A DNA stretch of 58,001 bases from Candidatus Izemoplasmatales bacterium. Its GTDB lineage: Bacteria > Bacillota_I > Bacilli_A > Izemoplasmatales > Hujiaoplasmataceae. The stretch spans positions 1 through 58,001 of the forward strand of contig JAQUZN010000004.1 in assembly GCA_028691315.1 (NCBI GenBank), written 5' to 3'. A program made the position numbers and the translations under genes. The stretch's first letter is position 1, and each line of letters starts with the position of its first letter. Shown one piece after another: positions 24,720 to 34,330 of this stretch. The notes below the pieces were generated by a model. It had not been told where the DNA came from, searched no databases, and saw only the letters and a list, made by a program, of their open reading frames with translations.

Positions 24720-25694
24720 CTACCCTAACTCTTGCGGATATTTGAAATTCCAAGATTTCCTTATATCATCCATTTGTCTTAGGATTTCAAGCGAGATTTC
24801 GTGAGTCATAATTTGACTTTCTAAAGCCTTTTTCTTGATGCACTGAATAGTTTCAATGATTTCATATTCTAATCCATTGACAATATGCGGATGCTCAATC
24901 ATTTTTACTACTTTGTGGTTATTGTTGTATAGTGTAGCAACTTCAGCAGCATGAAAGTTTGGAATGTGAAAATACCCTTTCGTTCCGTATATATAAGCAT
25001 CATTTCCAATATTATCCATAAAAGACATATTTAAAATTGCTTCTGCTTCTGGGTAAAAATACGTGATTTTAGAAGAGGTGTCGACTCCGGATGGATGGAA
25101 AAAAGCATTGCTTTCAAAACTATCAGGAATTCCTAAAAACATATTAGCTAGTGTAATTGGATAAATTCCAATATCTAACAAAGTGCCTCCGCCTAATACA
25201 GGATTGAGAAGTCTATCTTTTAAGTCTTTATTGGTTTCAAATCCAAAATTAGCTTCAATCCTGAAAATATCACCAATGGCATCATCTTTTACTAATTTTA
25301 GAACTTCTTGCATTGTCGGTAAAAACCTAGTCCACATTGCTTCCATAACAAATAATTTTTTAGATTCTGCCAAATCATAGATAATTTTTGCTTGTTCATG
25401 GTTAAGAGTAAAACTCTTTTCACAAAGAATATTTTTTCCTTTTTCTAAGCAACTTTTCATTTGCTCAAAATGAAGAGCGTGAGGTGTTGCAATATATACA
25501 CAATCTACAAGTTGATCATCAAGGAGTTGTTCATAACTACCGTAGGCTTTTTGAAAACCAAATTCATCTTTAAACTGGTTTGCTTTCTCCAAATCTCTTG
25601 AAGCTACTGCATAAAGGGTTTCATGAATCCCATTTACGGCTAGAGAAAATGTTTTTGCAATTCGACCAGCACCAATTACACCAAATCTAATCAT
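24720..25694 (-). CDS. Gfo/Idh/MocA-family NAD(P)-dependent oxidoreductase
   Basis: A 324-residue dehydrogenase. The Rossmann motif FGVIGAGRIAKTF is at residues 4-16, the family EKP-type motif reads CEKSFTLN (about 91-98, Lys conserved), and the C-terminal substrate domain has GGGTLLDIGIYPI near 167-179 with the catalytic-region Asp and Tyr. It resembles the dihydrodiol/glucose-fructose type members that act on sugars or inositols. The exact substrate is not evident and no neighbour defines it. A GGAAGGTG ribosome site precedes the ATG. Confidence 0.88.
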   Translation of the reverse strand: MIRFGVIGAGRIAKTFSLAVNGIHETLYAVASRDLEKANQFKDEFGFQKAYGSYEQLLDDQLVDCVYIATPHALHFEQMKSCLEKGKNILCEKSFTLNHEQAKIIYDLAESKKLFVMEAMWTRFLPTMQEVLKLVKDDAIGDIFRIEANFGFETNKDLKDRLLNPVLGGGTLLDIGIYPITLANMFLGIPDSFESNAFFHPSGVDTSSKITYFYPEAEAILNMSFMDNIGNDAYIYGTKGYFHIPNFHAAEVATLYNNNHKVVKMIEHPHIVNGLEYEIIETIQCIKKKALESQIMTHEISLEILRQMDDIRKSWNFKYPQELG

Positions 25695-25821
25695 GATATC
25701 ACCTTCCTCTTTTTATTATACAACTTTTCTCATGAAAGAAAAATATTAAACACAAAAAACATTAATATATTTAAAGATATTAATAATAGGATATGTTAAA
25801 ATATAGATGAGGAGTGATGAT

Positions 25822-26763
25822 ATGGAACATCTGTGGCTGTATATTCTATTAATTGTAATTGTAATTTATCTATTTTTTTCATTTATTGTTTATTTGCGTA
25901 TTTTCCGAATTGATCGATCAAAAAAATACAAGGTTGTTAACCAAGATGATCCCTTTTTTCAAGAATCATATGCTTGGTTTCAAAAAGTTCCGAAAGAACA
26001 AATAAGTATTAAATCTTATGATAATGTTCGGTTAAATGGCGTTTTTATTCCAAGTATTGATGAAACCTCTACAAACATGGCTATTGTTGTTCACGGATAC
26101 AAAGCTTTTTCAGAAGATATGATTATCATTGCCAAGTTATATAGTGATTTAGGATTTAAAGTGATGTTAATTGATTTACGTGCACATGGTGCCTCAGAAG
26201 GTAAATTGTCAAGTTTTGGTTATTATGAAAAATTTGATATTAAAAAATGGATTCAATATTCTCTAAGAACTTATGGCTCTACTGACCGAATTCTTTTACA
26301 CGGCGTATCGATGGGTGCAGCATCAATTATTCAAGCATCGGGATTAAACCTCCCATCAAATGTTAGATATATTGTAGCTGACTCTGGATATTCTTCTTTA
26401 ATTAAAATGCTAAGAAATATAACCACACCAAAATCATTGATTATTTTTTTCCCAGGTGTTAGTTTAATAACTTATATTGCACATCGTTTTTTTATTGAAA
26501 GTATTCATCCATTGAAACAAATCAAAAAAAGCAAAATTCCAATCATGATTATTCATGGTGAAGATGATGAAGTCGTTCCGTTTTCAATGGGAAAATCTCT
26601 TTACGATAATTCTAAATCGCCATATAAAGAATTTTACCCTGTCAAAGATTGTCTTCATGGTGTTGGATATATAAAAGACAAAGAGGGCATTGATTTTAAG
26701 TTAAGACAAGTATTGCCTAACTTTTTTATCATCAAAAAAACATTCTTAAAACCAAAAAAGTGA
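25822..26763 (+). CDS. Membrane-anchored alpha/beta hydrolase
   Basis: A 313-residue protein with one N-terminal membrane helix (about 4-24) and a serine hydrolase domain resembling the B. subtilis YqkD group. The nucleophile elbow is LLHGVSMGAAS (GxSxG, near 158), the acid is in IHGEDDEVVPF near 245 and the histidine in DCLHGVGY near 275; the oxyanion segment VVHGYKAFSEDM is near 86. The substrate is unknown; an esterase or lipase is likely. GAGGAGTG sets the ATG at 25822. It is one of the few rightward genes in this half. Confidence 0.88.
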   Translation: MEHLWLYILLIVIVIYLFFSFIVYLRIFRIDRSKKYKVVNQDDPFFQESYAWFQKVPKEQISIKSYDNVRLNGVFIPSIDETSTNMAIVVHGYKAFSEDMIIIAKLYSDLGFKVMLIDLRAHGASEGKLSSFGYYEKFDIKKWIQYSLRTYGSTDRILLHGVSMGAASIIQASGLNLPSNVRYIVADSGYSSLIKMLRNITTPKSLIIFFPGVSLITYIAHRFFIESIHPLKQIKKSKIPIMIIHGEDDEVVPFSMGKSLYDNSKSPYKEFYPVKDCLHGVGYIKDKEGIDFKLRQVLPNFFIIKKTFLKPKK

Positions 26764-26785
26764 GTTCAATGAACTCACTTTTTTA
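26754..26785. terminator. Bidirectional terminator between the hydrolase and GH13 genes
   Basis: AAAAAGTGAGTTC (26755-26767) pairs with GAACTCACTTTTT (26771-26783). Confidence 0.9.
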
Positions 26786-28403
26786 TATATACACGGGCTT
26801 CATATGGCTGTAAAACAGATAAGTTATCTATATTTTCATAATTATGAAGAATACATTTTTCTGTTTTCAAATATTCAAAGTTTTTAATCGAAATTGGTTG
26901 ATTACTAAAATTACAAATGACTGTAATTTGATTTGATTCATCTTCACGTGAATATGCATATAACTTTCTATTCTTAAATTCTATATCTTGATAATCGCCA
27001 TAAACAATTACTGAATATTTCTTTCTAAGTTTAATGATATCTTGATAGTATTTCAAGATAGAGTTTTTATCAGATTGATTTGACTCTACATTAATGTTCT
27101 TATAATTTGGATTAAGTTTGAGCCAAGGTTCACCCTGTGAAAAGCCTGCATTTAGCGAATCATTCCATTGCATAGGTGTTCTTGCATTGTCTCTTGACAT
27201 CATTTTAATTTTTTTCATCATTCTTTTTTTAGACATTCCTAATTTTCTGCCTAATTTAAAAATGTTTTTGGTTTCAATGTCTTGATAATCATCTAAGTTT
27301 TCAAATGCAGCATTCACCATACCAATTTCTTGACCTTGATATATAAAAGGCGTTCCTTGTTGGAAATATATCATAGTCGCAAGCATGGTTGCAGATTCAG
27401 TGTAAAAATTCATGTCTCCAAAACGAGAAATGCTACGAGGTTGATCATGATTCTCTAGATATAGTGAATTCCAACCTCGACCAAGTAATCCATTTTGCCA
27501 CTTTGATAATGGTTTCTTAAGGTTCATTGGTTTGAATTTTCTGATAAACCATTTTACAAAATAATTATCAGCTGCCATATGTTCAAATTGGAAAACCATA
27601 TCTAACTCTCTAACGTTTTCATCAATATAAGATAGTGCAGTTTCAGGTGTAACAAAGGCAGTTTCACCTACAGTAAAACAATTATACTTTGATAATACAT
27701 CATTTTTAAGTTCTTGCAAGTAAGGATGGATTTTAGGGTGATTCATATAATGCTCTCTTCCTCGCAAAATCGGAGACCACTTTCCATTTGGAAGTCCATC
27801 TGCTTTTGCGATAAGGTTGATTACATCACACCTAAAACCATCAACTCCTAAATCTAACCAGAAACGCATAATATTTTTAACTTCTTCCCTGACTAATGGA
27901 TTATTCCAATTTAAATCAGGTTGTTTTTTTGAGAATAAATGAAGAAAATATTCATCTCTTTCTTCTTTATACGACCAAGCTTCACCACCAAAAAATGATG
28001 TCCAGTTTCTTTTCTTTTTTTCCCAGTAATAATAATCATCATATGGTTTTTCCTGTTTCAAAGATGCTTGAAACCAAGGATGTTCATCCGAAGTATGATT
28101 GACAACCAAATCCATTACAAGTTTAATATTATTTACGTGAAGAATTCGTATTAATTCAATCATATCTTCCATCGTACCAAATTCTTTTAAGATGCCTTTA
28201 TAATTAGAAATATCATACCCATTATCGTCATTAGGAGACTCATAGACTGGAGATAACCAAATGATAGAAATGCCTAGTGACTTCAAATAGTCAATTCTAG
28301 AAATAATGCCTTTTAAATCTCCAATTCCATCAGCATTCGAATCTTGAAAACTCCTTGGATATATTTGATATACGACGCCTTCTTTGTACCAAGAATGTTT
28401 CAT
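26775..28403 (-). CDS. Oligo-1,6-glucosidase / alpha-glucosidase (GH13_31 type)
   Basis: A 542-residue cytosolic GH13 enzyme that hydrolyses alpha-glucosides from the non-reducing end. The conserved regions are present: VMDLVVNHTSDEHPWF near 96-111, GVDGFRCDVIN (nucleophile Asp193), FTVGETAF (acid/base Glu247) and LENHDQPR (Asp320). The Val after the nucleophile (DV) is the residue linked to alpha-1,6 specificity in MalL-type enzymes, so isomaltose or panose are likely substrates. Its ATG overlaps the upstream GH3 stop (ATGA), indicating coupled translation. Confidence 0.93.
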   Translation of the reverse strand: MKHSWYKEGVVYQIYPRSFQDSNADGIGDLKGIISRIDYLKSLGISIIWLSPVYESPNDDNGYDISNYKGILKEFGTMEDMIELIRILHVNNIKLVMDLVVNHTSDEHPWFQASLKQEKPYDDYYYWEKKKRNWTSFFGGEAWSYKEERDEYFLHLFSKKQPDLNWNNPLVREEVKNIMRFWLDLGVDGFRCDVINLIAKADGLPNGKWSPILRGREHYMNHPKIHPYLQELKNDVLSKYNCFTVGETAFVTPETALSYIDENVRELDMVFQFEHMAADNYFVKWFIRKFKPMNLKKPLSKWQNGLLGRGWNSLYLENHDQPRSISRFGDMNFYTESATMLATMIYFQQGTPFIYQGQEIGMVNAAFENLDDYQDIETKNIFKLGRKLGMSKKRMMKKIKMMSRDNARTPMQWNDSLNAGFSQGEPWLKLNPNYKNINVESNQSDKNSILKYYQDIIKLRKKYSVIVYGDYQDIEFKNRKLYAYSREDESNQITVICNFSNQPISIKNFEYLKTEKCILHNYENIDNLSVLQPYEARVYIKK

Positions 28404-30802
28404 AATGTTTTCTCCTTCATAAAGTAGTGAATTGCTTTCAAAAAATGATGATTCGCAATTTCGATAATACCTATCATAAATCGCATTTTTATTATCCCCC
28501 CACTATACGTAACAATACTCCTTAAAGGTGTCTCATATAGCGATTTTTCAACCATTTGAATGTAATCTGAAGGCATGCCTTGTAATTCCTTATTTAATTG
28601 TTTCAAAAGTTGACTTTTCAAGATTTTTCCAATCAATGTTTTTTCAATATCTGATAATGTATTGTCAAGAGAATATGGACGATTTTTATGAGTTACAACG
28701 CTTAATGGATGACCTAATAAGTTTTCAAAGTCTAAATTTTCAAAATGAGAAGAGTTATTGATATAGTAGGATTTTGAATCAATATAAGTATTTGAAGGAT
28801 TTACCTGTGTTCCTTTTGTAATCTCAATTGGCGAACTAAAAATTATATCTCGAGCATTTTTACAAATTTGAATTTTATATGAACCTTCTTCAGTGACAAA
28901 CGCATTATCAGCAGGATTAAAGTAATCAAAGTCTTTTATAGTTAAGGAAAATTCGACTACTTTCTCATCATTACCCAAGATAAACACCTTTTGGAAAGCT
29001 CTAAGTTCACGAAGTGGTTTGTATATACCTAAAGTATGATTTTCAACGTAGACTTGAACTACTTCTTTTCCAGCCATAGCAGATTTATTTTTCACTTTAA
29101 GAGATATTTTAACTTTTTCTGTTCCACCAAATTTAGTTTTATCAACTGTAAAATCAGCGTATTCGAAGTTTGAATAACTCAATCCATATCCAAATGGGAA
29201 AAGCACATTAACCCCCATAGATTGATAAAACCGGTATCCTACGTAAATACTTTCTTTGTAATATACATCTTCATTTTGATTTCCGTATATTTGATGAATG
29301 GGATTATCTTCTAAATGAAGTGGAAAAGTCTCCGCTAATCTTCCAGAAGGATTTTCCTTTCCATAAAGTAAATCAATCGTGGCTAAAGCACCAGCTTCGC
29401 CACCAAGATATGAATTTAATACAGCTTTAACGTCATGAATCCATGGCATTGTGACAGGTGACCCTATTTGTAAGACAACAATAATGTTTTTATTTGCTTC
29501 CGAAATCGCTTTAATCAGTTCATTATGTCCTTTAGGAAGTTCAATATGAGTTCTATCGTAACCTTCTGACTCATACTCATCAGTAAGACCAATTACAGCA
29601 ATTACTTTAGATTTAGTTTTAGCAAGTTTTACTGCAAGTGAAATTAATTCTTTGTCATATCCATCGCCAGTAAGCCTATATCCTTCAGCATATCCAAAAT
29701 CGATCTCATCTGAAAAGCATTCAACAAGATCATTAATGATATACGGATTCATATGACTGGATCCACCACCTTGATATCTTGGTTCTTTGGCAAGTTTACC
29801 TATCAATGCAATCGAATCCGTTTTTTTAAGAGGTAATATATCATTATCATTTTTTAGCAAAACCATTGATTCTTTGGCAATTTTTTTAGCTACTTTATGA
29901 TTTTCATCAAGGACTCTATCATCAGTTTTTGGATTATCCTTTATTTGGTATTTATCAACCATTTTTAAGATACGGACAACCGATTTATTCAATTCATCCA
30001 TTGAAATTTCGCTAGAAACGACACTTCTAATTAGTTGATTGATACTATACTCATGCCCTGGCATCTCTAAATCAAGGGTTGCTTTTAATGCATTTGTCCG
30101 GTTAGACACTGCTCTCCAATCAGAGACAATTACATTTTCAAAACCAAATCTTTTTCTTAAAATAGTATCTAGTAATTCTTTGTTTTCTGAAGCATAGACA
30201 TTATCCACTTTGTTATAAGAACACATAATCATACTAGGGTTTTCTTTCACAACTTCTTTGAATGCGCGTAGATAAATTTCGAATTTTGTTCTTCGATCTA
30301 ATTCTGATGATGATGTCATTCTTAAGGTTTCTTGGTTGTTGAAAGCAAAATGTTTTGGACAAGCACCAATACCTTGAGACTCTACTCCTCGAACAAATCC
30401 TTTAGCAATTTCTGCGGTTACTTTTGGGTCCTCAGAAAAATACTCAAAATTACGTCCACATAAAGGGCTTCTTTTTATGTTCATTCCTGGGCCTAATATC
30501 AAAGAAACATCTTTACTTAAACATTCTCTCGCAATGGATTTACCCATTTCTGAGGCAAGTTGGGGATCAAAGGAAGAAGCCAATGTGACGGCAGGAGGAA
30601 AACATACCGATGGATAACTATCAATAAAAGTAATTGAATCTGATTCTTCAAATTCTTTTCGAACTCCGTGAGGACCATCGGTCATCATGATTGAAGGAAT
30701 ACCAAGTCTTTCAATTGGAGCAGTATGCCATGCGCCCTTTCCAACTAAGAGTGTGCACTTTTCTTCTATTGTTAACTCATTTAATAATTTTTCGATATTC
30801 AT
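28400..30802 (-). CDS. Beta-glucosidase-related glycosidase (GH3)
   Basis: An 800-residue GH3 enzyme, no signal peptide. Residues 1-260 form the TIM-barrel with MMTDGPHGVR (about 39-48), CPKHFAFNNQE (about 148-158) and the nucleophile in IVSDWRAV (Asp228). A second alpha/beta domain (about 300-500, with EYESEGYDRTHIELP), a FnIII-like domain (about 560-670) and an extra helical C-terminal segment of about 130 residues follow. It would release beta-linked glucose or a related sugar in the cytoplasm. It is first in a two-gene operon with the GH13 enzyme; an AGGAG site and a TATAAT lie upstream. Confidence 0.92.
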   Translation of the reverse strand: MNIEKLLNELTIEEKCTLLVGKGAWHTAPIERLGIPSIMMTDGPHGVRKEFEESDSITFIDSYPSVCFPPAVTLASSFDPQLASEMGKSIARECLSKDVSLILGPGMNIKRSPLCGRNFEYFSEDPKVTAEIAKGFVRGVESQGIGACPKHFAFNNQETLRMTSSSELDRRTKFEIYLRAFKEVVKENPSMIMCSYNKVDNVYASENKELLDTILRKRFGFENVIVSDWRAVSNRTNALKATLDLEMPGHEYSINQLIRSVVSSEISMDELNKSVVRILKMVDKYQIKDNPKTDDRVLDENHKVAKKIAKESMVLLKNDNDILPLKKTDSIALIGKLAKEPRYQGGGSSHMNPYIINDLVECFSDEIDFGYAEGYRLTGDGYDKELISLAVKLAKTKSKVIAVIGLTDEYESEGYDRTHIELPKGHNELIKAISEANKNIIVVLQIGSPVTMPWIHDVKAVLNSYLGGEAGALATIDLLYGKENPSGRLAETFPLHLEDNPIHQIYGNQNEDVYYKESIYVGYRFYQSMGVNVLFPFGYGLSYSNFEYADFTVDKTKFGGTEKVKISLKVKNKSAMAGKEVVQVYVENHTLGIYKPLRELRAFQKVFILGNDEKVVEFSLTIKDFDYFNPADNAFVTEEGSYKIQICKNARDIIFSSPIEITKGTQVNPSNTYIDSKSYYINNSSHFENLDFENLLGHPLSVVTHKNRPYSLDNTLSDIEKTLIGKILKSQLLKQLNKELQGMPSDYIQMVEKSLYETPLRSIVTYSGGIIKMRFMIGIIEIANHHFLKAIHYFMKEKTL

Positions 30803-30901
30803 AAAAATCTCCTAATATTGATTACAAGTATATGGTTATTATAACACTTCTTAAAGTAAAAAAAACTGAAAAATCCGATATTTCTATCATTTTTAGATAA
30901 T

Positions 30902-30940
30902 AAAAAAAAACGATAAACCACTATTAGTTATCGTTTTTTT
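30902..30940 (-). terminator. Terminator of the tRNA-Arg(CCT)-tRNA-Arg(CCG) unit
   Basis: AACGATAA (30909-30916) pairs with TTATCGTT (30928-30935), flanked by long A/T runs; on the minus strand it lies directly after the tRNA 3' end. Confidence 0.85.
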
Positions 30941-30946
30941 ATCTAA

Positions 30947-31023
30947 TGGCGACCCGAAAGGGATTCGAACCCACGACCGACGGCTTCGGAAGCCGTTGCT
31001 CTATCCAGCTGAGCTATCGGGCC
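30947..31023 (-). tRNA. tRNA-Arg (anticodon CCG)
   Basis: A full cloverleaf on the minus strand: acceptor GGCCCGA pairs with TCGGGTC (one G-T), D-arm with the Arg-type A20, anticodon loop TTCCGAA giving CCG, and an encoded CCA. One T-T mismatch is present in the T stem. It reads CGG codons. Confidence 0.93.
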
Positions 31024-31031
31024 AAATAGTT

Positions 31032-31108
31032 TGGCGACCCGGAAGGGATTTGAACCCCCGACCGACGGCTTAGGAAGCCGCTGCTCTATCCAGCTGAGCT
31101 ACCGGGTC
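31032..31108 (-). tRNA. tRNA-Arg (anticodon CCT)
   Basis: Acceptor GACCCGG pairs perfectly with CCGGGTC; anticodon loop TTCCTAA gives CCT (AGG codons); encoded CCA. A TATAAT with extended TGA lies just upstream. It is eight bases from the CCG tRNA, so the two are co-transcribed. Confidence 0.95.
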
Positions 31109-31185
31109 ACGCATCATTATTATATCACTAAAAGAATTAAATATATTGATTAAATTTATTCCTCTTGATAACACTTTGAATTTTT

Positions 31186-31219
31186 ATAAAAAGAAGATTA
31201 TGCAACACGCATAATCTTC
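31186..31219 (-). terminator. Terminator after tRNA-Arg(TCT)
   Basis: GAAGATTATGC (31193-31203) pairs with GCATAATCTTC (31209-31219), then a T-run on the minus strand. Confidence 0.8.
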
Positions 31220-31230
31220 GATAAATCTAA

Positions 31231-31307
<77 letters not shown>

Positions 31308-31329
31308 AAAATCGCGTAACGCATTAATT

Positions 31330-31358
31330 ATTATAATAGATTAGGTCTGTTTTGTAAA
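31330..31358 (-). promoter_or_regulatory. Promoter of tRNA-Arg(TCT)
   Basis: Minus strand TTTACA (31358-31353), 17 bases, TATAAT (31335-31330). Confidence 0.75.
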
Positions 31359-31375
31359 GGAATATTTATCCATTT

Positions 31376-31408
31376 AAACAAAAAACACAATAGTATTTAT
31401 TGTGCTTT
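31376..31408 (-). terminator. Terminator of the GT2 operon
   Basis: On the minus strand GCACAATA pairs with TATTGTGT around a short loop, followed by TTTTTGTTT. Confidence 0.75.
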
Positions 31409-31438
31409 TGTAATATTTCGGATTCTATATTTTATTTT

Positions 31439-34330
31439 TCATGATATGGTTTTTTTCTGAAACCCTACTCGGTTCATCTGCCCCCATGTTTGATTTTCTT
31501 TTAAAGATACCATATAACCATATACTCGATACACGCTGATAATTTGTCGCCAACCAAAATTCTCAATAATTGCGAATACTACTAATGTAAGAATATCTTT
31601 AAAAGTGTAGTTTGCTCTTTCACTTTCTGAAATGAAGAGTGAGAAAAGTGACAAGAATACACCAAGTAATAATGTCACAACAAGCAATAACAACACGATT
31701 TCAATATTAAGCAAATGGAATACAAAACCTAAAATAATAGCGAAGTACGCTTGAATTTCAAACAAAGGTCCAATCATCTCAAATAACAAGAAATATGGAA
31801 GACCAATCATGCCTACTTGTTTGTATTTTGGATTGAAAATCATATGGCGATGATAACTTAAAATATCCACAAGCCCTCTTTGCCATCTGTTCCGTTGTTT
31901 AAATAGGGACTTTGTAGATTCAGGAACTTCAGTAAAACACCTTGCTTGAGAAATGAAATCAACACGATAGTTTAGATGACTTTCAAGTGCTCTTTTAGTG
32001 ACTCGAACAACCAATTCCATATCTTCTCCAACAGTATCTTTTTTTAACGAACTCACTGTTAAATAGCCACCAGCATTAATCAACATTCTTTTTTCAAACA
32101 ATCCAAATGCTCCTGAAATGATTAAAAGAGAATGAATTTTTGAAAACCCTAACCTGCTAATATTAAATGCTCTTAAATATTCAATAAATTGAAACCTGGC
32201 TAACATGTTTTTTGGTAGTCCAAACTTTTCAATGTGGCCACGGTCTACGACAGAGCCATTCACAGGAACAATGCTACCACCCAAAGCAATTGTAATTTTG
32301 TCGTGATCTAACATAGAAGACATCAATTTTAAAAGCGCATCGGACTCGAGGATAGAGTCTGCATCAATACCACACACATACTCATTCTTCGAATAATTAA
32401 TTCCAACGTTTAGTGCATCCGCCTTTCCGCCATTCTCCTTGTCAATTAATGTCAAATTTGGATATGACTTACTTTTGTAGACGGCTTTAACTATTCTTGT
32501 TTCAATATGTGAATTTAAATCAAGTTCACGTCTTTTTAAATCAAAGTAGTCAATCACTTTTGATAGGGTTTGATCTTTTGAACCATCATTAACAACGATA
32601 ACTTCATATTCAGGATAATCAAGATTTAACAAAGAATTGATACTTTCAACAATTGATACTTCTTCATTATAAGCTGGTGCAATGATGGATACAGAAGGAA
32701 TCATTCCTTTTTCATATAATAAATGCCTGTTCTTAAGAGCCCAAAGAGACATTTGTTTTTTATTCATAAAATAAGATAGAATTGCTAACAAAAAATAAGT
32801 AGCATTTATTATCAGGTAATATATAATAAATGATTTGTTTAAAAAAACAACATAGTTTTTAATAATTTGAGGAAACGGCATCTGAAATATGGTATCTAAA
32901 TGCAAAACAACATATATAATTGGCATTGTTATAACCGAAAACACCAATAATTGAAGTAACCATTTTGTTTTTTTAACTTCAGTTGAGTGACTTCTTGCTC
33001 TATCTTCTTTTAATTTTATGGTTGTAAAATGCATGCGTTTAAAAACTGCTGAATTTAAATAATGATTTAAGTCATATAGAAAACTTGAGTTGACATTTGC
33101 AAGTGGTTGAAGGACAGTTTCAATCTGTTTTTCGATATCGATATCTTTATTTTGATTTAGAAAATTGATTAATTCAGTATAGTAGCCAAATTCGATTAAA
33201 ATATTAAGGACTTCATTGAAAAAAATTTCATTTTTCTGATGGATCTTTAAAATGATATAATCAATTCTTTGACTTAAAACATGTGCAAGAACTTGTCTTT
33301 TCGATTTATCAGTAGTACTTGATAGTAAATTTAAAAAGGAATTATATAAAACTTGATTTTTTTCAAGTATATGGATGATTGCTTGTGCAAAGATTTGAAA
33401 AGTTTGACCAGTTCTAGCATATTCAAGCAATAACTCGATTCTTTCAAATGTACTATCAGTGCATGCGGTTTTTGATGCAATTGAAACGACTTCCATATCT
33501 GAATTGGCTAAATATTTTTCCGAAATAATAGGAAAATCATATAAATTTGCTAATGCTGTTAAAACTCCGTAGTATAAACGTTTAACTCTAAATAATGAGA
33601 TACCTTTATATGTCTCACGATTTTCAAAATCTAGATATGATTCAATTTTTTGCAATTCACTTTCCAATAAATTTTTGAATTCAGGATGGACCATACTATT
33701 TGCTAAATCAACAAATACTTCTTTAACTTCCATTTCAGAGCGATCAAAGAATTCCTTAATGTTGACAATACCGGGCGATAGATGCATCTTTAAGATATTA
33801 ATTACTCTAGATTGATAAAATCTTTTACTTCCAACTAAACTTTGAATCACAGTCGGCAAAGTCGTTTCATCAATTCTATCTTTCAATCCGTATATAATTA
33901 AAGTCTTTGCTCTTTCGTTTTTTTCTTGAAGAAGTCTTGAAGTCAAAATATTCAAAATGTACTTCTCATTAAATGTTGACAAAAAAGTGATTGCTTTTAA
34001 TCTCTTATTTATATTATTGGATTCAAGCATTTTTAGTGACTTTTGAACAAATCCACGAAAAATAAAATCACTGTATGCTGCATATTGCATCTCTGCTGAA
34101 AATGAAATTGTATTGTGTAGATCAATATAACTTTCGTAAAGATATTTTTTTGAATAAATACTTGGTGGATTTTCTTTAGTCCCGAATTTTCTTAGCAAGT
34201 AATCTTGTGCACTATCCTTTTCTTTTGCTCTTTTTTTTAAGAATCGATAATGGTCTAAAATATGAAATATCATGAGTATGCATAAAATACCAACTAGTAA
34301 AGAAATACTCAAGATGGTTTTTACAGTCAT
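31439..34330 (-). CDS. Processive family 2 glycosyltransferase with N-terminal HEAT-like helical repeats
   Basis: A 963-residue membrane glycosyltransferase. One membrane helix (about 7-25), then about 400 residues of helical pairs that look like HEAT-type repeats, two membrane helices (about 460-535), the GT2 catalytic domain with IIAPAYNEE, VNDGSKDQT, GIDADS, GEDMELV and the processive QRNRW motif (812-816), and three to four C-terminal membrane helices. The QxxRW and membrane layout are those of cellulose, hyaluronan and poly-GlcNAc synthases, so it should polymerise and export an exopolysaccharide. There is no PilZ domain. Its start overlaps the stop of the GGDEF-like/REC gene (ATGA), so the two are translationally coupled. 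Confidence 0.85.
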   Translation of the reverse strand: MTVKTILSISLLVGILCILMIFHILDHYRFLKKRAKEKDSAQDYLLRKFGTKENPPSIYSKKYLYESYIDLHNTISFSAEMQYAAYSDFIFRGFVQKSLKMLESNNINKRLKAITFLSTFNEKYILNILTSRLLQEKNERAKTLIIYGLKDRIDETTLPTVIQSLVGSKRFYQSRVINILKMHLSPGIVNIKEFFDRSEMEVKEVFVDLANSMVHPEFKNLLESELQKIESYLDFENRETYKGISLFRVKRLYYGVLTALANLYDFPIISEKYLANSDMEVVSIASKTACTDSTFERIELLLEYARTGQTFQIFAQAIIHILEKNQVLYNSFLNLLSSTTDKSKRQVLAHVLSQRIDYIILKIHQKNEIFFNEVLNILIEFGYYTELINFLNQNKDIDIEKQIETVLQPLANVNSSFLYDLNHYLNSAVFKRMHFTTIKLKEDRARSHSTEVKKTKWLLQLLVFSVITMPIIYVVLHLDTIFQMPFPQIIKNYVVFLNKSFIIYYLIINATYFLLAILSYFMNKKQMSLWALKNRHLLYEKGMIPSVSIIAPAYNEEVSIVESINSLLNLDYPEYEVIVVNDGSKDQTLSKVIDYFDLKRRELDLNSHIETRIVKAVYKSKSYPNLTLIDKENGGKADALNVGINYSKNEYVCGIDADSILESDALLKLMSSMLDHDKITIALGGSIVPVNGSVVDRGHIEKFGLPKNMLARFQFIEYLRAFNISRLGFSKIHSLLIISGAFGLFEKRMLINAGGYLTVSSLKKDTVGEDMELVVRVTKRALESHLNYRVDFISQARCFTEVPESTKSLFKQRNRWQRGLVDILSYHRHMIFNPKYKQVGMIGLPYFLLFEMIGPLFEIQAYFAIILGFVFHLLNIEIVLLLLVVTLLLGVFLSLFSLFISESERANYTFKDILTLVVFAIIENFGWRQIISVYRVYGYMVSLKENQTWGQMNRVGFQKKTIS